This document shows, in pieces, positions 1 to 8,766 of a stretch of DNA of 64,000 nucleotides. How positions within the stretch are numbered: the stretch's first letter is position 1; each line of letters starts with the position of its first letter. The DNA comes from an uncultured Alphaproteobacteria bacterium. GTDB taxonomy: Bacteria > Pseudomonadota > Alphaproteobacteria > Micavibrionales > Micavibrionaceae. The notes beneath the pieces are model-generated. The model worked only from the letters and a program-made list of their open reading frames with translations. It made no database searches and had not been told where the DNA came from. The stretch covers positions 1 through 64,000 of the forward strand of contig CALDTV010000019.1 of NCBI GenBank assembly GCA_937923625.1. The letters are read 5' to 3'. The position numbers were made by a program, and so were the translations under genes.

Positions 1-27
1 CAGATAGTTAGGCAGGTGGAATCGTCT

Positions 28-57
28 CCCCCCTGATGAAAAATGATATCTGGGGGG
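28..57. other. Hairpin downstream of mfd
   Basis: Six C (28-33) pair with six G (52-57). After one T-T mismatch, a further GAT/ATC pairing closes an AT-rich loop. It lies just beyond the mfd stop codon and could end mfd transcription, but there is no clear U tract on the mfd strand, so a terminator role is only possible. I see no gene in bases 1-87. Confidence 0.35.
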
Positions 58-87
58 TAGAAAAATTAAAATTTAAGCCTGCGACGG

Positions 88-3000
88 TTATAAACGCGCA
101 AGCTCTTTCATTAAGTTTTGCACCCCTTGTACGCGCTCGGCGGGGCTTTCCCAATGCCGCGTAGCGACAATCTTTTGGTCATGCGGGCGAATTTTAACAC
201 TCCCCCGCTTCTCTGCGATCCATTGCATTACTTTTTCAGGTTTTGGCGGTGCATCTTTATAAAAACCGATCACGGCGCCCTTCGGCCCCGCCTCTACGTG
301 GTCAACCCCCGCCGAACGGCAAAGCTGTTTAATCGCCACAATATCAAGGAGATTTTCAACTTCATCAGGTACCGCACCAAAACGGTCAATCAATTCGGCG
401 GCGAAAGCTTCGATGTCTTGACGGCTTTCCAGATCAGACAGACGACGATAAAGGCTCATACGGACGCCTAAATCCTCCACATAACTTTCGGGGATAAGAA
501 CGGATGTACCAATATTAATTGTCGGCGACCAACGATCTTCAATCACCTCATCTGTATCAACACCTGCCTTGGCCATCGCAACAGCCTCCTCCAGCATTTG
601 TTGATAAAGCTCAACCCCAACCTCGCGAATATGCCCCGATTGCTCTTCGCCTAGCAAGTTCCCCGCCCCGCGAATATCCATATCGTGTGATGCAAGCTGG
701 AAGCCCGCCCCCAACGTGTCGAGCGTTTCAATAACCTCCAACCGCTTCTGCCCTTGTGCGGTGAGTTTCTTCAGTGGGTCATGTGTCAAATACGCGTAAG
801 CACGAACTTTTGATCGGCCAATACGCCCGCGAATTTGATAAAGCTGCGCAAGACCAAACATGTCCGCGCGATGCACAACCATGGTATTGGCGGTAGGAAT
901 ATCAATACCGCTTTCGATGATATTGGTGGCAATAAGAATATCATATTGCCCATCGTAAAACGCGCTCATGCGGTCTTCTAATTCTGTTGGCGTCATTTGA
1001 CCATTGGCTGTAACGGTTTTAAGTTCAGGCACTAATTCTTTAAGCTGATCTTCAATAGCTTTTAAATCTTTGATACGCGGCACAACGTAGAAACTTTGAC
1101 CACCACGATAATGTTCCCGCATCAGGGCTTCGCGGATCACCATTTGGTCATAAGGCAGCACAAAGGTACGTATTGCCAAACGGTCAACGGGCGGCGTTGT
1201 AATGAGGCTCATTTCCTTCACGCCTGTCAGTGACATTTGTAACGTCCGCGGAATGGGTGTCGCGGTGAGGGTTAAGATATGAACATCACTGCGTAATTCT
1301 TTTAAGCGTTCTTTTTGCTTCACACCAAAGCGTTGTTCTTCATCGACAATCACCAAACCAAGATGATCAAATTTTACGTCTTTGGCAAAAATAGCGTGCG
1401 TACCAATAACAATATGCACCGATCCATCCGCTAAGCCTGCTTTAGTCGCTGCAACATCTTTGGCTGTTGCCAAGCGTGACAATTGTCCAATACGCAAGCC
1501 CATCCCTTCGAAGCGTTTGACAAATCCCGCATAATGTTGCCGCGCCAGTAAAGTAGTGGGCACAACAACTGCCACTTGCGCCCCAGCCATAGCGGCAACA
1601 TAGGCCGTACGCATCGCAACTTCAGTTTTACCAAAGCCAACGTCACCACACACAAGGCGATCCATCGGGTGATCACCGTTTAAATCTTCAATGACCGCAT
1701 TGATCGAGCGAAGTTGATCTTCGGTTTCTTGGTACGGAAAACGCGCCGCGAATTCATTATAATGGGATGGTTCAACAGATAATTTTTCGCCCTTACGCAA
1801 AACACGCGCCGCGGCGATTTTCATGAGGTGCTCTGCAATGCGCATTAAGTCTTTTTTCACACGCGCCTTACGCGCTTGCCAGCCTGCACCACCAAGTTTA
1901 TCCAGCGTTGAAAACCCTTCATCTGAGCCAAAGCGCGAGAGCACATCAATATTTTCAACAGGAACAAAAAGTTTATCTTCACCTGCGTAAATAATCTTTA
2001 GACAATCATGTAATTTTCCTGCGGCATCCAGCGTTTCTAATCCTTCAAAACGCCCTACACCGTGATCAACATGTACAACAAGATCACCAACATTTAAGGA
2101 AGAAACTTCGGTCAAAAAATTATCAGCTTTTTTACGGTTTTTGGTTTTACGTGCTAAGCGGTCGCCAAAAATATCTTGTTCGCTCAAGACAACTAAATCA
2201 TAGGTTGCAAAGCCTTTCTCAAGGGCTAAAATCGCCATACCAAGCTCATCTTTTTTCAACACCTTAATATCGCTTTGACTGTGGCAGTTTTTGATACGAT
2301 TAAAGCCAACATCCTTAAGCATTATTTTTAGGCGCTCACGCGCGCCTTCGCTATAGCAGGCAACCAAAGCTTTTTTATTTTGCTGTTGAAGCGCCACAAC
2401 ATGACGCCTGACTTCTTCCATGACATTACCATCAGGAAGCGCCCGAATATCTGCAAAATCACGCCCTATTTTTCCGCTACCATCATCAGATTGATCGTTC
2501 GGTGATTTGAACGGCGAAAACTGAAGAGAATTTTGCAAAAATTCTGGTGCGTGAATATATAAGGATGCGACAGGTACAGGATGATACACCGCACCACTTA
2601 ACGAAACATCACTGCCTTTTTTAGATTTTTTAACGCTAGCATTTGCGGCTTCTAAAGTTTTACGTGCTTGGAAAAAATCATCAATTTGTGAAACGCGTTC
2701 CTGCGCTGCCTGTGTAGTTTGGGCATCGCAGGTCATTTGATAATGCGACAAATAAGCCGTTAAAGGCACAAGATCTTGTTCAAAGAAAAACGGCAACCAA
2801 TGGTCCATCCCGTTATAACGTCGCCCTTCGGACACAGCCAAATAAAGCGGGTCTTCGTCACGCACTGCGCCAAAGGCCTCACGGTAATTTTGACGAAAAC
2901 GCGAGATAGAGCCCTCATCCAGAAAAAATTCTGTTACAGGCTTCAGGGTAAATTGATCCAGCTTTTTTTGCGTTAATTGCGTCATGGCATCGAACGCTTT

Positions 3001-3609
3001 TATGCTTTCAACCTCATCCCCAAAAAGATCAAGACGCACAGGTTGTTCGTAGCCTGGCGGGAAGACATCAATGATACCACCACGAATGGCATACTCACCT
3101 GATTCGCGTACAGTATCTGTGCGGTCATAGCCGTTGTTAGACAGGAAATTTTGCAGAGCTTTTTGGTTTATGGATTTTCCAGCCTGCGCGATAAAAGAGG
3201 CATCTTTTAAAACTTGTGGCGGGGTGACTTTTTGAACAATTGCATTGATTGTGGTGATAACAATACGTGGTAGGAATTTATCATCTTGTTGCCATGCCAA
3301 TAATTCCGTTAGCGCATTAACGCGCCTTGCGGCAATATCTTGACTGGGTGATACACGATCATAAGGCAGGCAATCCCACGCAGGGAATTCAATGACTTCT
3401 ATATCTGGTGCAAAAAACGTAAGTAATTCTTTAAGAGTTTCGGAACGTCCATCATCCAATGTTACATGAATAAGAATCTTTTTTGTTTTTGCCGCGTCCC
3501 GTGCACGTTCTGCCAAGATTCGCGCATCCTGCCCTTCTGGCACACCATATATAATGTGCGGCTGGTCAGAAGACATTTCTTCAGCTTTAAGGCTTTGTGG
3601 CATAGTCAT
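88..3609 (-). CDS. mfd: Transcription-repair coupling factor Mfd
   Basis: Mfd is an ATP-dependent translocase that removes RNA polymerase stalled at DNA lesions and recruits UvrA for nucleotide excision repair. The 1173-residue length is normal. The N-terminal UvrB-homology part is followed by the RNA polymerase-interacting (RID) region, with VGDLVVHVDHGVGRFEG near residue 510. A RecG-like helicase core follows, with Walker A GDVGFGKTE, the DEEQRFGV box and the helicase segments TATPIPRTLQMSL and QIRGRIGRS. The C-terminal TRCF domain is complete. The ATG lies inside the 3' end of sdhE (23 bases overlap, same strand), suggesting translational coupling. The pair is divergent from recG, an arrangement common in alphaproteobacteria. 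uvrA lies elsewhere in this window. Family assignment is secure. Confidence 0.98.
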   Translation of the reverse strand: MTMPQSLKAEEMSSDQPHIIYGVPEGQDARILAERARDAAKTKKILIHVTLDDGRSETLKELLTFFAPDIEVIEFPAWDCLPYDRVSPSQDIAARRVNALTELLAWQQDDKFLPRIVITTINAIVQKVTPPQVLKDASFIAQAGKSINQKALQNFLSNNGYDRTDTVRESGEYAIRGGIIDVFPPGYEQPVRLDLFGDEVESIKAFDAMTQLTQKKLDQFTLKPVTEFFLDEGSISRFRQNYREAFGAVRDEDPLYLAVSEGRRYNGMDHWLPFFFEQDLVPLTAYLSHYQMTCDAQTTQAAQERVSQIDDFFQARKTLEAANASVKKSKKGSDVSLSGAVYHPVPVASLYIHAPEFLQNSLQFSPFKSPNDQSDDGSGKIGRDFADIRALPDGNVMEEVRRHVVALQQQNKKALVACYSEGARERLKIMLKDVGFNRIKNCHSQSDIKVLKKDELGMAILALEKGFATYDLVVLSEQDIFGDRLARKTKNRKKADNFLTEVSSLNVGDLVVHVDHGVGRFEGLETLDAAGKLHDCLKIIYAGEDKLFVPVENIDVLSRFGSDEGFSTLDKLGGAGWQARKARVKKDLMRIAEHLMKIAAARVLRKGEKLSVEPSHYNEFAARFPYQETEDQLRSINAVIEDLNGDHPMDRLVCGDVGFGKTEVAMRTAYVAAMAGAQVAVVVPTTLLARQHYAGFVKRFEGMGLRIGQLSRLATAKDVAATKAGLADGSVHIVIGTHAIFAKDVKFDHLGLVIVDEEQRFGVKQKERLKELRSDVHILTLTATPIPRTLQMSLTGVKEMSLITTPPVDRLAIRTFVLPYDQMVIREALMREHYRGGQSFYVVPRIKDLKAIEDQLKELVPELKTVTANGQMTPTELEDRMSAFYDGQYDILIATNIIESGIDIPTANTMVVHRADMFGLAQLYQIRGRIGRSKVRAYAYLTHDPLKKLTAQGQKRLEVIETLDTLGAGFQLASHDMDIRGAGNLLGEEQSGHIREVGVELYQQMLEEAVAMAKAGVDTDEVIEDRWSPTINIGTSVLIPESYVEDLGVRMSLYRRLSDLESRQDIEAFAAELIDRFGAVPDEVENLLDIVAIKQLCRSAGVDHVEAGPKGAVIGFYKDAPPKPEKVMQWIAEKRGSVKIRPHDQKIVATRHWESPAERVQGVQNLMKELARL

Positions 3610-3859
3610 GCTTAATCAACATTTGAATCAAATCAGAGTTCATATTGGCGGGAACTTCTATACGGCCACTCACCCAATCATATAAATCAGGGTCGGGCGT
3701 TTGCAATAATTCCTCGTACTGCGTCAGCATATCTTCATCAAATTGCAGGACATGTGCCTCCGCAAAGCTACCCATAATCAAGTCCATTTCACGGGTTCCA
3801 CGGTGCCAAGACCGAAAAATTAATTGTTTGCGCTTATTTATCAGTATTTCATCATTCAT
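3587..3859 (-). CDS. sdhE: FAD assembly factor SdhE (Sdh5 family)
   Basis: This 90-residue cytoplasmic protein belongs to the SdhE/Sdh5 (DUF339) family, which promotes covalent flavinylation of succinate dehydrogenase SdhA. The diagnostic RGTREMD motif is present near residue 20, and the downstream helical segment has the usual YEELLQTPDPDLYDW signature. It is the first gene of an sdhE-mfd unit and overlaps mfd by 23 bases. Only about 24 bases separate it from the divergent recG, so the two promoters must overlap or lie inside the genes. Confidence 0.95.
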   Translation of the reverse strand: MNDEILINKRKQLIFRSWHRGTREMDLIMGSFAEAHVLQFDEDMLTQYEELLQTPDPDLYDWVSGRIEVPANMNSDLIQMLIKHDYATKP

Positions 3860-3883
3860 AAGAGGTGTTATATATAAGAGATC

Positions 3884-5971
3884 ATGTCACGTCCATTTGA
3901 ATTAGACCCTGTTTTTCGCGGCCTCACCACTTTGCCGGGTGTTGGGCCGAAAAATGGCAAATTGTTAGAAAAATTATTGGGCGGGGCGAAGGTTTTGGAT
4001 TTGCTACACCATAAGCCTGCCGACTTTGTTGATCGCCGCTTTTCGCCTAAAATTAGTGATGCGCCTGACGGTAAGATTGCCACGCTTGAAGTTCAGATTA
4101 TGCAGCATAAACCTGCGGCGCGGCGCGGCTTGCCGACGAAGGTTATTGCAACAGACGGTACAGGATCAATCACACTCATCTTTTTCAACATGGGCGCAGA
4201 TTGGTTTGCCAAGCAACTGCCGATAAATGAAACACGCATCATTAGCGGCAAGGTTGAAAATTATCAGGGGCAAAAACAAATGATACACCCCGATGCAATA
4301 GGTAAAGTCGAAGAGCGCGCCACGATTGAAACGATTGAGCCCATCTATCCCCTCACTGCGGGGGTAACCAACAAGACATTGCGTAAAGCAATAAAGGGGG
4401 CGCTTAGCACAATGCCGAAATTGGCGGAATGGGATGATGCGGCATTTTTAAAACAACAAGGTTGGAGCAGTTGGCATGACTCTATAAAAATGCTGCACGA
4501 TCCAGAAGATGAGAGCGGCCTCCTTCCCACCCATCCAGCGCGGCAGCGATTGGCTTATGATGAATTACTCGCCAATCAATTATCATTGGCGTTGGTGCGT
4601 CTTCACCAGCGCAAACAAAATGGGCGCGCTTGGGTGAATAACGGTACGATGCGACAAAAAATTCTTAGCACCTTGCCGTTTGATTTAACAGGCGCGCAAA
4701 AAAGATGCCTTGAAGAAATTGATGCGGACATGCGCGAGCCGTTAAAAATGTTGCGCCTTGTGCAAGGGGATGTTGGCAGCGGCAAAACCATCGTTGCCGC
4801 CTGCGCCATGATGAACGTGATAGAATGCGGTGCGCAAGCCGCCATTATGGCCCCTACCGAAATTTTAGCCCGCCAACACGAAGAAAGCTTCGCCCCGTGG
4901 CTAGATGCCGCAGGCATTTCCTACATCACCCTAACAGGCCGTAACAAAGGCAAAGAGCGCGAAAAAATTTACCAACAAATTGCCGATGGATCAGCGCAAG
5001 TGGTCATTGGCACGCACGCGTTATTTCAAGATAGCGTCATTTTTAAGGAGCTCGGCCTTGCGGTGATTGACGAACAACATCGCTTTGGCGTGCATCAACG
5101 CCTTGCGCTATCGCAAAAAACCAAAGGCACAGATGTGTTAGTGATGACCGCGACCCCAATTCCACGTACGCTGACCCTTACGGCCTATGGAGATATGGAA
5201 GTTAGCCGCATTGATGAAAAACCACCCGGGCGCAAACCCGTTGATACACGGCTTTTACCCAAAGAGAAAGTCGATAGCATGATTGATGCGATTGACCGCC
5301 AGATCAAAACAGGCGCGCGCGTTTATTGGGTTTGCCCCTTGGTTGAAGACAGCGAAGTTCTCGACCTGCAAGCCGCCGAAGCGCGTTTTGATATTTTACA
5401 AGAACGTTATGGCGACCAAGTCGGCCTCATTCACGGTCGCCTTAAAGCCGATGAAAAAGATGCTGTCATGAGTGCCTTTGCCCGCGGCGACAAAAAAATT
5501 CTTGTTGCCACCACCGTGATCGAAGTTGGCGTTAATGTCCCCGAAGCCAATATCATGGTGATCGAACAAGCGGAGCGTTTTGGCCTCGCCCAATTGCACC
5601 AGTTACGCGGACGCGTCGGACGCGGCGCGGAAAAATCATTTTGCTTCTTAGTTTATGCGGAGGGTTTGAGCCAAACCGCAAAAGAACGCCTGACCATCAT
5701 GCGCGAAACCGAAGACGGATTTATTATAGCCGAAAAAGATTTAGAACTGCGCGGCGGCGGCGAAATCCTCGGCACCCGCCAAAGCGGCCTGCCCACCTTT
5801 AAACTAGCGGATTTAAACGCTCACGGTGATTTATTAGCCGCAGCGCGCGATGACACAAAACTAATCCTTTCCAAAGATGAAAACCTTGAAACGGAGCGCG
5901 GAATTGCGTTAAAAACTCTTTTATATCTATTCGAACAAGACCAAGCGATCAAAAGATTACAAGCAGGCTAA
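3884..5971 (+). CDS. recG: ATP-dependent DNA helicase RecG
   Basis: RecG remodels stalled replication forks and branch-migrates Holliday junctions. At 695 residues it is full length. An N-terminal OB-fold wedge domain (about residues 50-160) precedes an SF2 helicase core with Walker A GDVGSGKT, the DEQHRFGVHQR box, MTATPIPRTL and LHQLRGRVGRG. The C-terminal segment carries the family's LELRGGGEILGTRQSG motif. The gene is divergent from sdhE-mfd. Its ATG is the first reasonable start, with a weak purine-rich ribosome site before it. Confidence 0.98.
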   Translation: MSRPFELDPVFRGLTTLPGVGPKNGKLLEKLLGGAKVLDLLHHKPADFVDRRFSPKISDAPDGKIATLEVQIMQHKPAARRGLPTKVIATDGTGSITLIFFNMGADWFAKQLPINETRIISGKVENYQGQKQMIHPDAIGKVEERATIETIEPIYPLTAGVTNKTLRKAIKGALSTMPKLAEWDDAAFLKQQGWSSWHDSIKMLHDPEDESGLLPTHPARQRLAYDELLANQLSLALVRLHQRKQNGRAWVNNGTMRQKILSTLPFDLTGAQKRCLEEIDADMREPLKMLRLVQGDVGSGKTIVAACAMMNVIECGAQAAIMAPTEILARQHEESFAPWLDAAGISYITLTGRNKGKEREKIYQQIADGSAQVVIGTHALFQDSVIFKELGLAVIDEQHRFGVHQRLALSQKTKGTDVLVMTATPIPRTLTLTAYGDMEVSRIDEKPPGRKPVDTRLLPKEKVDSMIDAIDRQIKTGARVYWVCPLVEDSEVLDLQAAEARFDILQERYGDQVGLIHGRLKADEKDAVMSAFARGDKKILVATTVIEVGVNVPEANIMVIEQAERFGLAQLHQLRGRVGRGAEKSFCFLVYAEGLSQTAKERLTIMRETEDGFIIAEKDLELRGGGEILGTRQSGLPTFKLADLNAHGDLLAAARDDTKLILSKDENLETERGIALKTLLYLFEQDQAIKRLQAG

Positions 5972-6003
5972 GTCATTGATACAGAATGATTATCAAAAAT
6001 ATT

Positions 6004-6033
6004 TTGATTTTATTAATATTCTTATGGTATCTT
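6004..6033 (+). promoter_or_regulatory. Possible sigma70 promoter
   Basis: TTGATT (6004-6009) and TATCTT (6028-6033) are 18 bases apart, about 50 bases before the next ORF. A short hairpin (ACGGG/CCCGT) lies in the putative leader, followed by an AGGGTGAG ribosome site. Confidence 0.45.
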
Positions 6034-6082
6034 AAGACAAATAATTACGGGAAATAAACCCGTCTAAAAAGGGTGAGAGAAA

Positions 6083-8065
6083 ATGGCGAATTTAAGTAAC
6101 GGGCAACATCCCTCTAATCTGGCACAAGGCCTACCAGGATTTTCTGCGGGAAATAGTGCTCCTAATATTACCGCACAGTTAAGTGCGCAGATGGCTGCAG
6201 CACAACTGAATGCAGCAAATAAAACTGCTTTAGACAGCGCAGAAGCATGGAAAAAATTTATTGAAGCGCTAGAAAAAGTATATAGTGAGCCTGTAAATTT
6301 AAAAACTCATTTTACATTCGACAATTATGGAAGCCTTTTTGCCGATCGTGAAGTGGTGTCAGCAGATAAAGACCACGTTAAATTAATATGCTCCTCTTCT
6401 GGTAACGAAGTCATCTATACCAAGAGCGCAATTATTCACAATGATTTCGACGGTACGCTTACGCCATCAGAAGCGCAACAATGCGTTATGGATATGCTAA
6501 CGCACCCAGAAATCAGCCGTGAAGGCGCAACCATTAATTTATGCCCTGAAAAACGCGCCTTGATTGAAGCCATGCAAGAGGAAATGGGGCTTACTGAGCC
6601 TAAAATTCATAATCCTTTGGATGTAAACGACCTCAAAGGTACTCCGACGAATGCTCAGCTATTAAGTAATGCTAGAGCACAAGCAAAGCAATATATTGCA
6701 GCGCAACAAGCAGCGTCAGCGGCGGCGACAGCCAGTGCAACACCAACGGGCGCACCAGCAGGAACAACTCCTCCACAAGCGGCACGAAAAGCAGCGACAT
6801 CAACAGTTGGCGGTGCATCTTCTGAACAATTGACAAAAGCTAGCAGCATTTCTGGCAGTTACAATTTAAATCTTGATACTCCCAAAGAACCGAAAGCGGC
6901 ACAAACATCGGCAGAGCCGTCAGCAGCGACGCAGAAAATGGAAGCTGCTTTTGGTAAAGAACTCAGTCTTCCTATAAGAACCGTAATCGCACAAGTTATT
7001 ACAACGCCCACAGGGGAAAATCCAACATTACAGCAGATCGATGCTGCATTTGAATATTTTGCTGAAAATTATCCAACAACAACCGCTGATCAAAATACAA
7101 GAGATTTTGTCAGAAATGTATCTGAAAAATTAGCCCCATACATGGTTTCAGTTGATGAGATCATTGATTGCTACAAACGTGGAGATATTAATTACACAGC
7201 AAATTTATTTACAAACAGAATGCACGAAGTTCAAAATGCTCAGCCTGCCGCAAATGCTTCTGCCCGTGCCCCCATGGCAGTGCAAATAGACACCCCACAA
7301 AAACAGGGTATGATTAAGCGTCCTTTTGAAACCGTAAAGAAAGTAAAGACTATTGATCCTGGAAAGGCTTACGATGACATTGATGTACCAATAATCGGCT
7401 TAAAGCATTTTGAAAATTTAACAACGGCTCTCCGAAGAGATTTTCCCAATGAGCTAAAATTAGTTGAAGGAGAGGACATTACTTTACAAAAATATCAAGC
7501 CGTTTGGGATAAACTGTCTCCAGAACAGCAAAAGTCAATGTTTAATGAAACAGATCCAAAACAATTAGAACGCCAAGTTTTAGCAACACAACAACCAGAT
7601 CCTGAAACAGTAGCTACATCAGAGGCTCCTTTACAAATTGAAGAGCCAGAAAATATTGATTACGCTGATGACGCTGAAGCTGAAAAAATTAAGGCTATTT
7701 TAGACAGAGATTTTTCAGAGCGGCTTCCAGAAGGAACGAAAGACGGGCTCAGCGACGAGCAATATATTGATGTATGGAAAAACAAGCTCTCTCAAGAAGA
7801 AAGAGATGATATTCTTGCAAAGACGGATCCAGAAACAATCGCTGCTCAACGTTTAGAACAGCAGCAGCGCGAAGGTGAAGAAAGAACTGGTATAAAAGTC
7901 GACGCCAATCCAAGAAATCTCTCACCTGAAGAATTAGCATCAGCACAAAAAGCTATGAAAGAATTTTCTACAGCATCTTCATCAGAAGCAAAAGGTGAAG
8001 CGCCTGCAACTGTTAACAATGGGCCACAGGCAGCTAGACCACCGATAGCCGCTAGGCCGGCCTGA
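6083..8065 (+). CDS. Large low-complexity protein with a duplicated module, function unknown
   Basis: I do not recognise this 660-residue protein. It has no signal peptide or membrane segment, so it is probably cytoplasmic unless exported by a leaderless route. Residues about 1-200 are mixed helical. Residues about 200-300 are rich in Ala, Thr, Pro and Gln and look disordered. Two copies of a roughly 60-residue module follow (about 443-503 and 532-595). Each has an RDF start, a W(D/K)xxLS centre and a TDPxxxxxQ end. The C-terminus is again Ala/Pro-rich. A segment near residue 120 reads HNDFDGTLTPSEA, which superficially resembles an EF-hand or HAD start, but neither family is supported elsewhere. 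It follows recG on the same strand with its own possible promoter, and converges on the DUF502 gene with a gap of only 6 bases. Confidence 0.8.
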   Translation: MANLSNGQHPSNLAQGLPGFSAGNSAPNITAQLSAQMAAAQLNAANKTALDSAEAWKKFIEALEKVYSEPVNLKTHFTFDNYGSLFADREVVSADKDHVKLICSSSGNEVIYTKSAIIHNDFDGTLTPSEAQQCVMDMLTHPEISREGATINLCPEKRALIEAMQEEMGLTEPKIHNPLDVNDLKGTPTNAQLLSNARAQAKQYIAAQQAASAAATASATPTGAPAGTTPPQAARKAATSTVGGASSEQLTKASSISGSYNLNLDTPKEPKAAQTSAEPSAATQKMEAAFGKELSLPIRTVIAQVITTPTGENPTLQQIDAAFEYFAENYPTTTADQNTRDFVRNVSEKLAPYMVSVDEIIDCYKRGDINYTANLFTNRMHEVQNAQPAANASARAPMAVQIDTPQKQGMIKRPFETVKKVKTIDPGKAYDDIDVPIIGLKHFENLTTALRRDFPNELKLVEGEDITLQKYQAVWDKLSPEQQKSMFNETDPKQLERQVLATQQPDPETVATSEAPLQIEEPENIDYADDAEAEKIKAILDRDFSERLPEGTKDGLSDEQYIDVWKNKLSQEERDDILAKTDPETIAAQRLEQQQREGEERTGIKVDANPRNLSPEELASAQKAMKEFSTASSSEAKGEAPATVNNGPQAARPPIAARPA

Positions 8066-8071
8066 GAACTT

Positions 8072-8764
8072 TTAATCTTTATCTTCTAATGTCGGCGTAA
8101 TAATTCCGCCGGAGACGATCATTTTGATTCCTTCTTCGACGGACATTTTCATGTAGATCAAATCTTTTTTCGGGATAAAAAGTAAGAATCCTGATGTTGG
8201 GTTGGGTGTGGTTGGGAGGAAAATGTTTACTGTGTCATTTTTGGTTAATTCTTGGACTTCGCCCTTCGTACTTCCCGTGACAAAGCCCATCACCCAAATA
8301 CCTTTGCGGGGATATTCGAACATCACGACTTCTTTAAACGCGTCTGATTTTGACGCCATGACGGTTTCAAAAATTTGTTTAATTGCCCCATAAATTGTGT
8401 TGATGACGGGCACATGATTGACGATATTTTCAGATATACGCACCAAGAGACGCCCAAAGAAGTTACGTGTCAGCCACCCAGTCAGCGTAAAAAATATCAA
8501 CGCAATAATGAGCCCAAGGCCAGGCACATCAACGGGTAAATAAGTATTGGGGTTAATTAACTCAGGGATAAGCGGCGTGATTTTACGATCGAGAAATTTT
8601 AAAAATCCCCAGACAACAGAAAGTGTAATGGCAATCGGTGCTGTGACCAAAACACCGGCTAAAAAATAATTTCTGATACGACCTAAAATTGTCTTGCGGG
8701 AGACATCACTGCCATCATCCACAAAAACTTCTTCTAGGTCTTTTTTCATTTTGGCCTTACCCAT
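8072..8764 (-). CDS. DUF502 family inner-membrane protein
   Basis: A 230-residue membrane protein of the DUF502 family. Two hydrophobic segments (about residues 32-52 and 82-105) carry the LAGVLVTAPIAIT and VPGLGLIIALIFFTLTGWL patterns. A conserved extramembrane half follows, with NTIYGAIKQIFET and the TPNPTSGF turn typical of the family. The biochemical role of DUF502 proteins is not established. The start codon is only 2 bases after the glycyl-tRNA synthetase stop, so the two genes are probably co-transcribed. Confidence 0.9.
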   Translation of the reverse strand: MGKAKMKKDLEEVFVDDGSDVSRKTILGRIRNYFLAGVLVTAPIAITLSVVWGFLKFLDRKITPLIPELINPNTYLPVDVPGLGLIIALIFFTLTGWLTRNFFGRLLVRISENIVNHVPVINTIYGAIKQIFETVMASKSDAFKEVVMFEYPRKGIWVMGFVTGSTKGEVQELTKNDTVNIFLPTTPNPTSGFLLFIPKKDLIYMKMSVEEGIKMIVSGGIITPTLEDKD

Positions 8765-8766
8765 TT

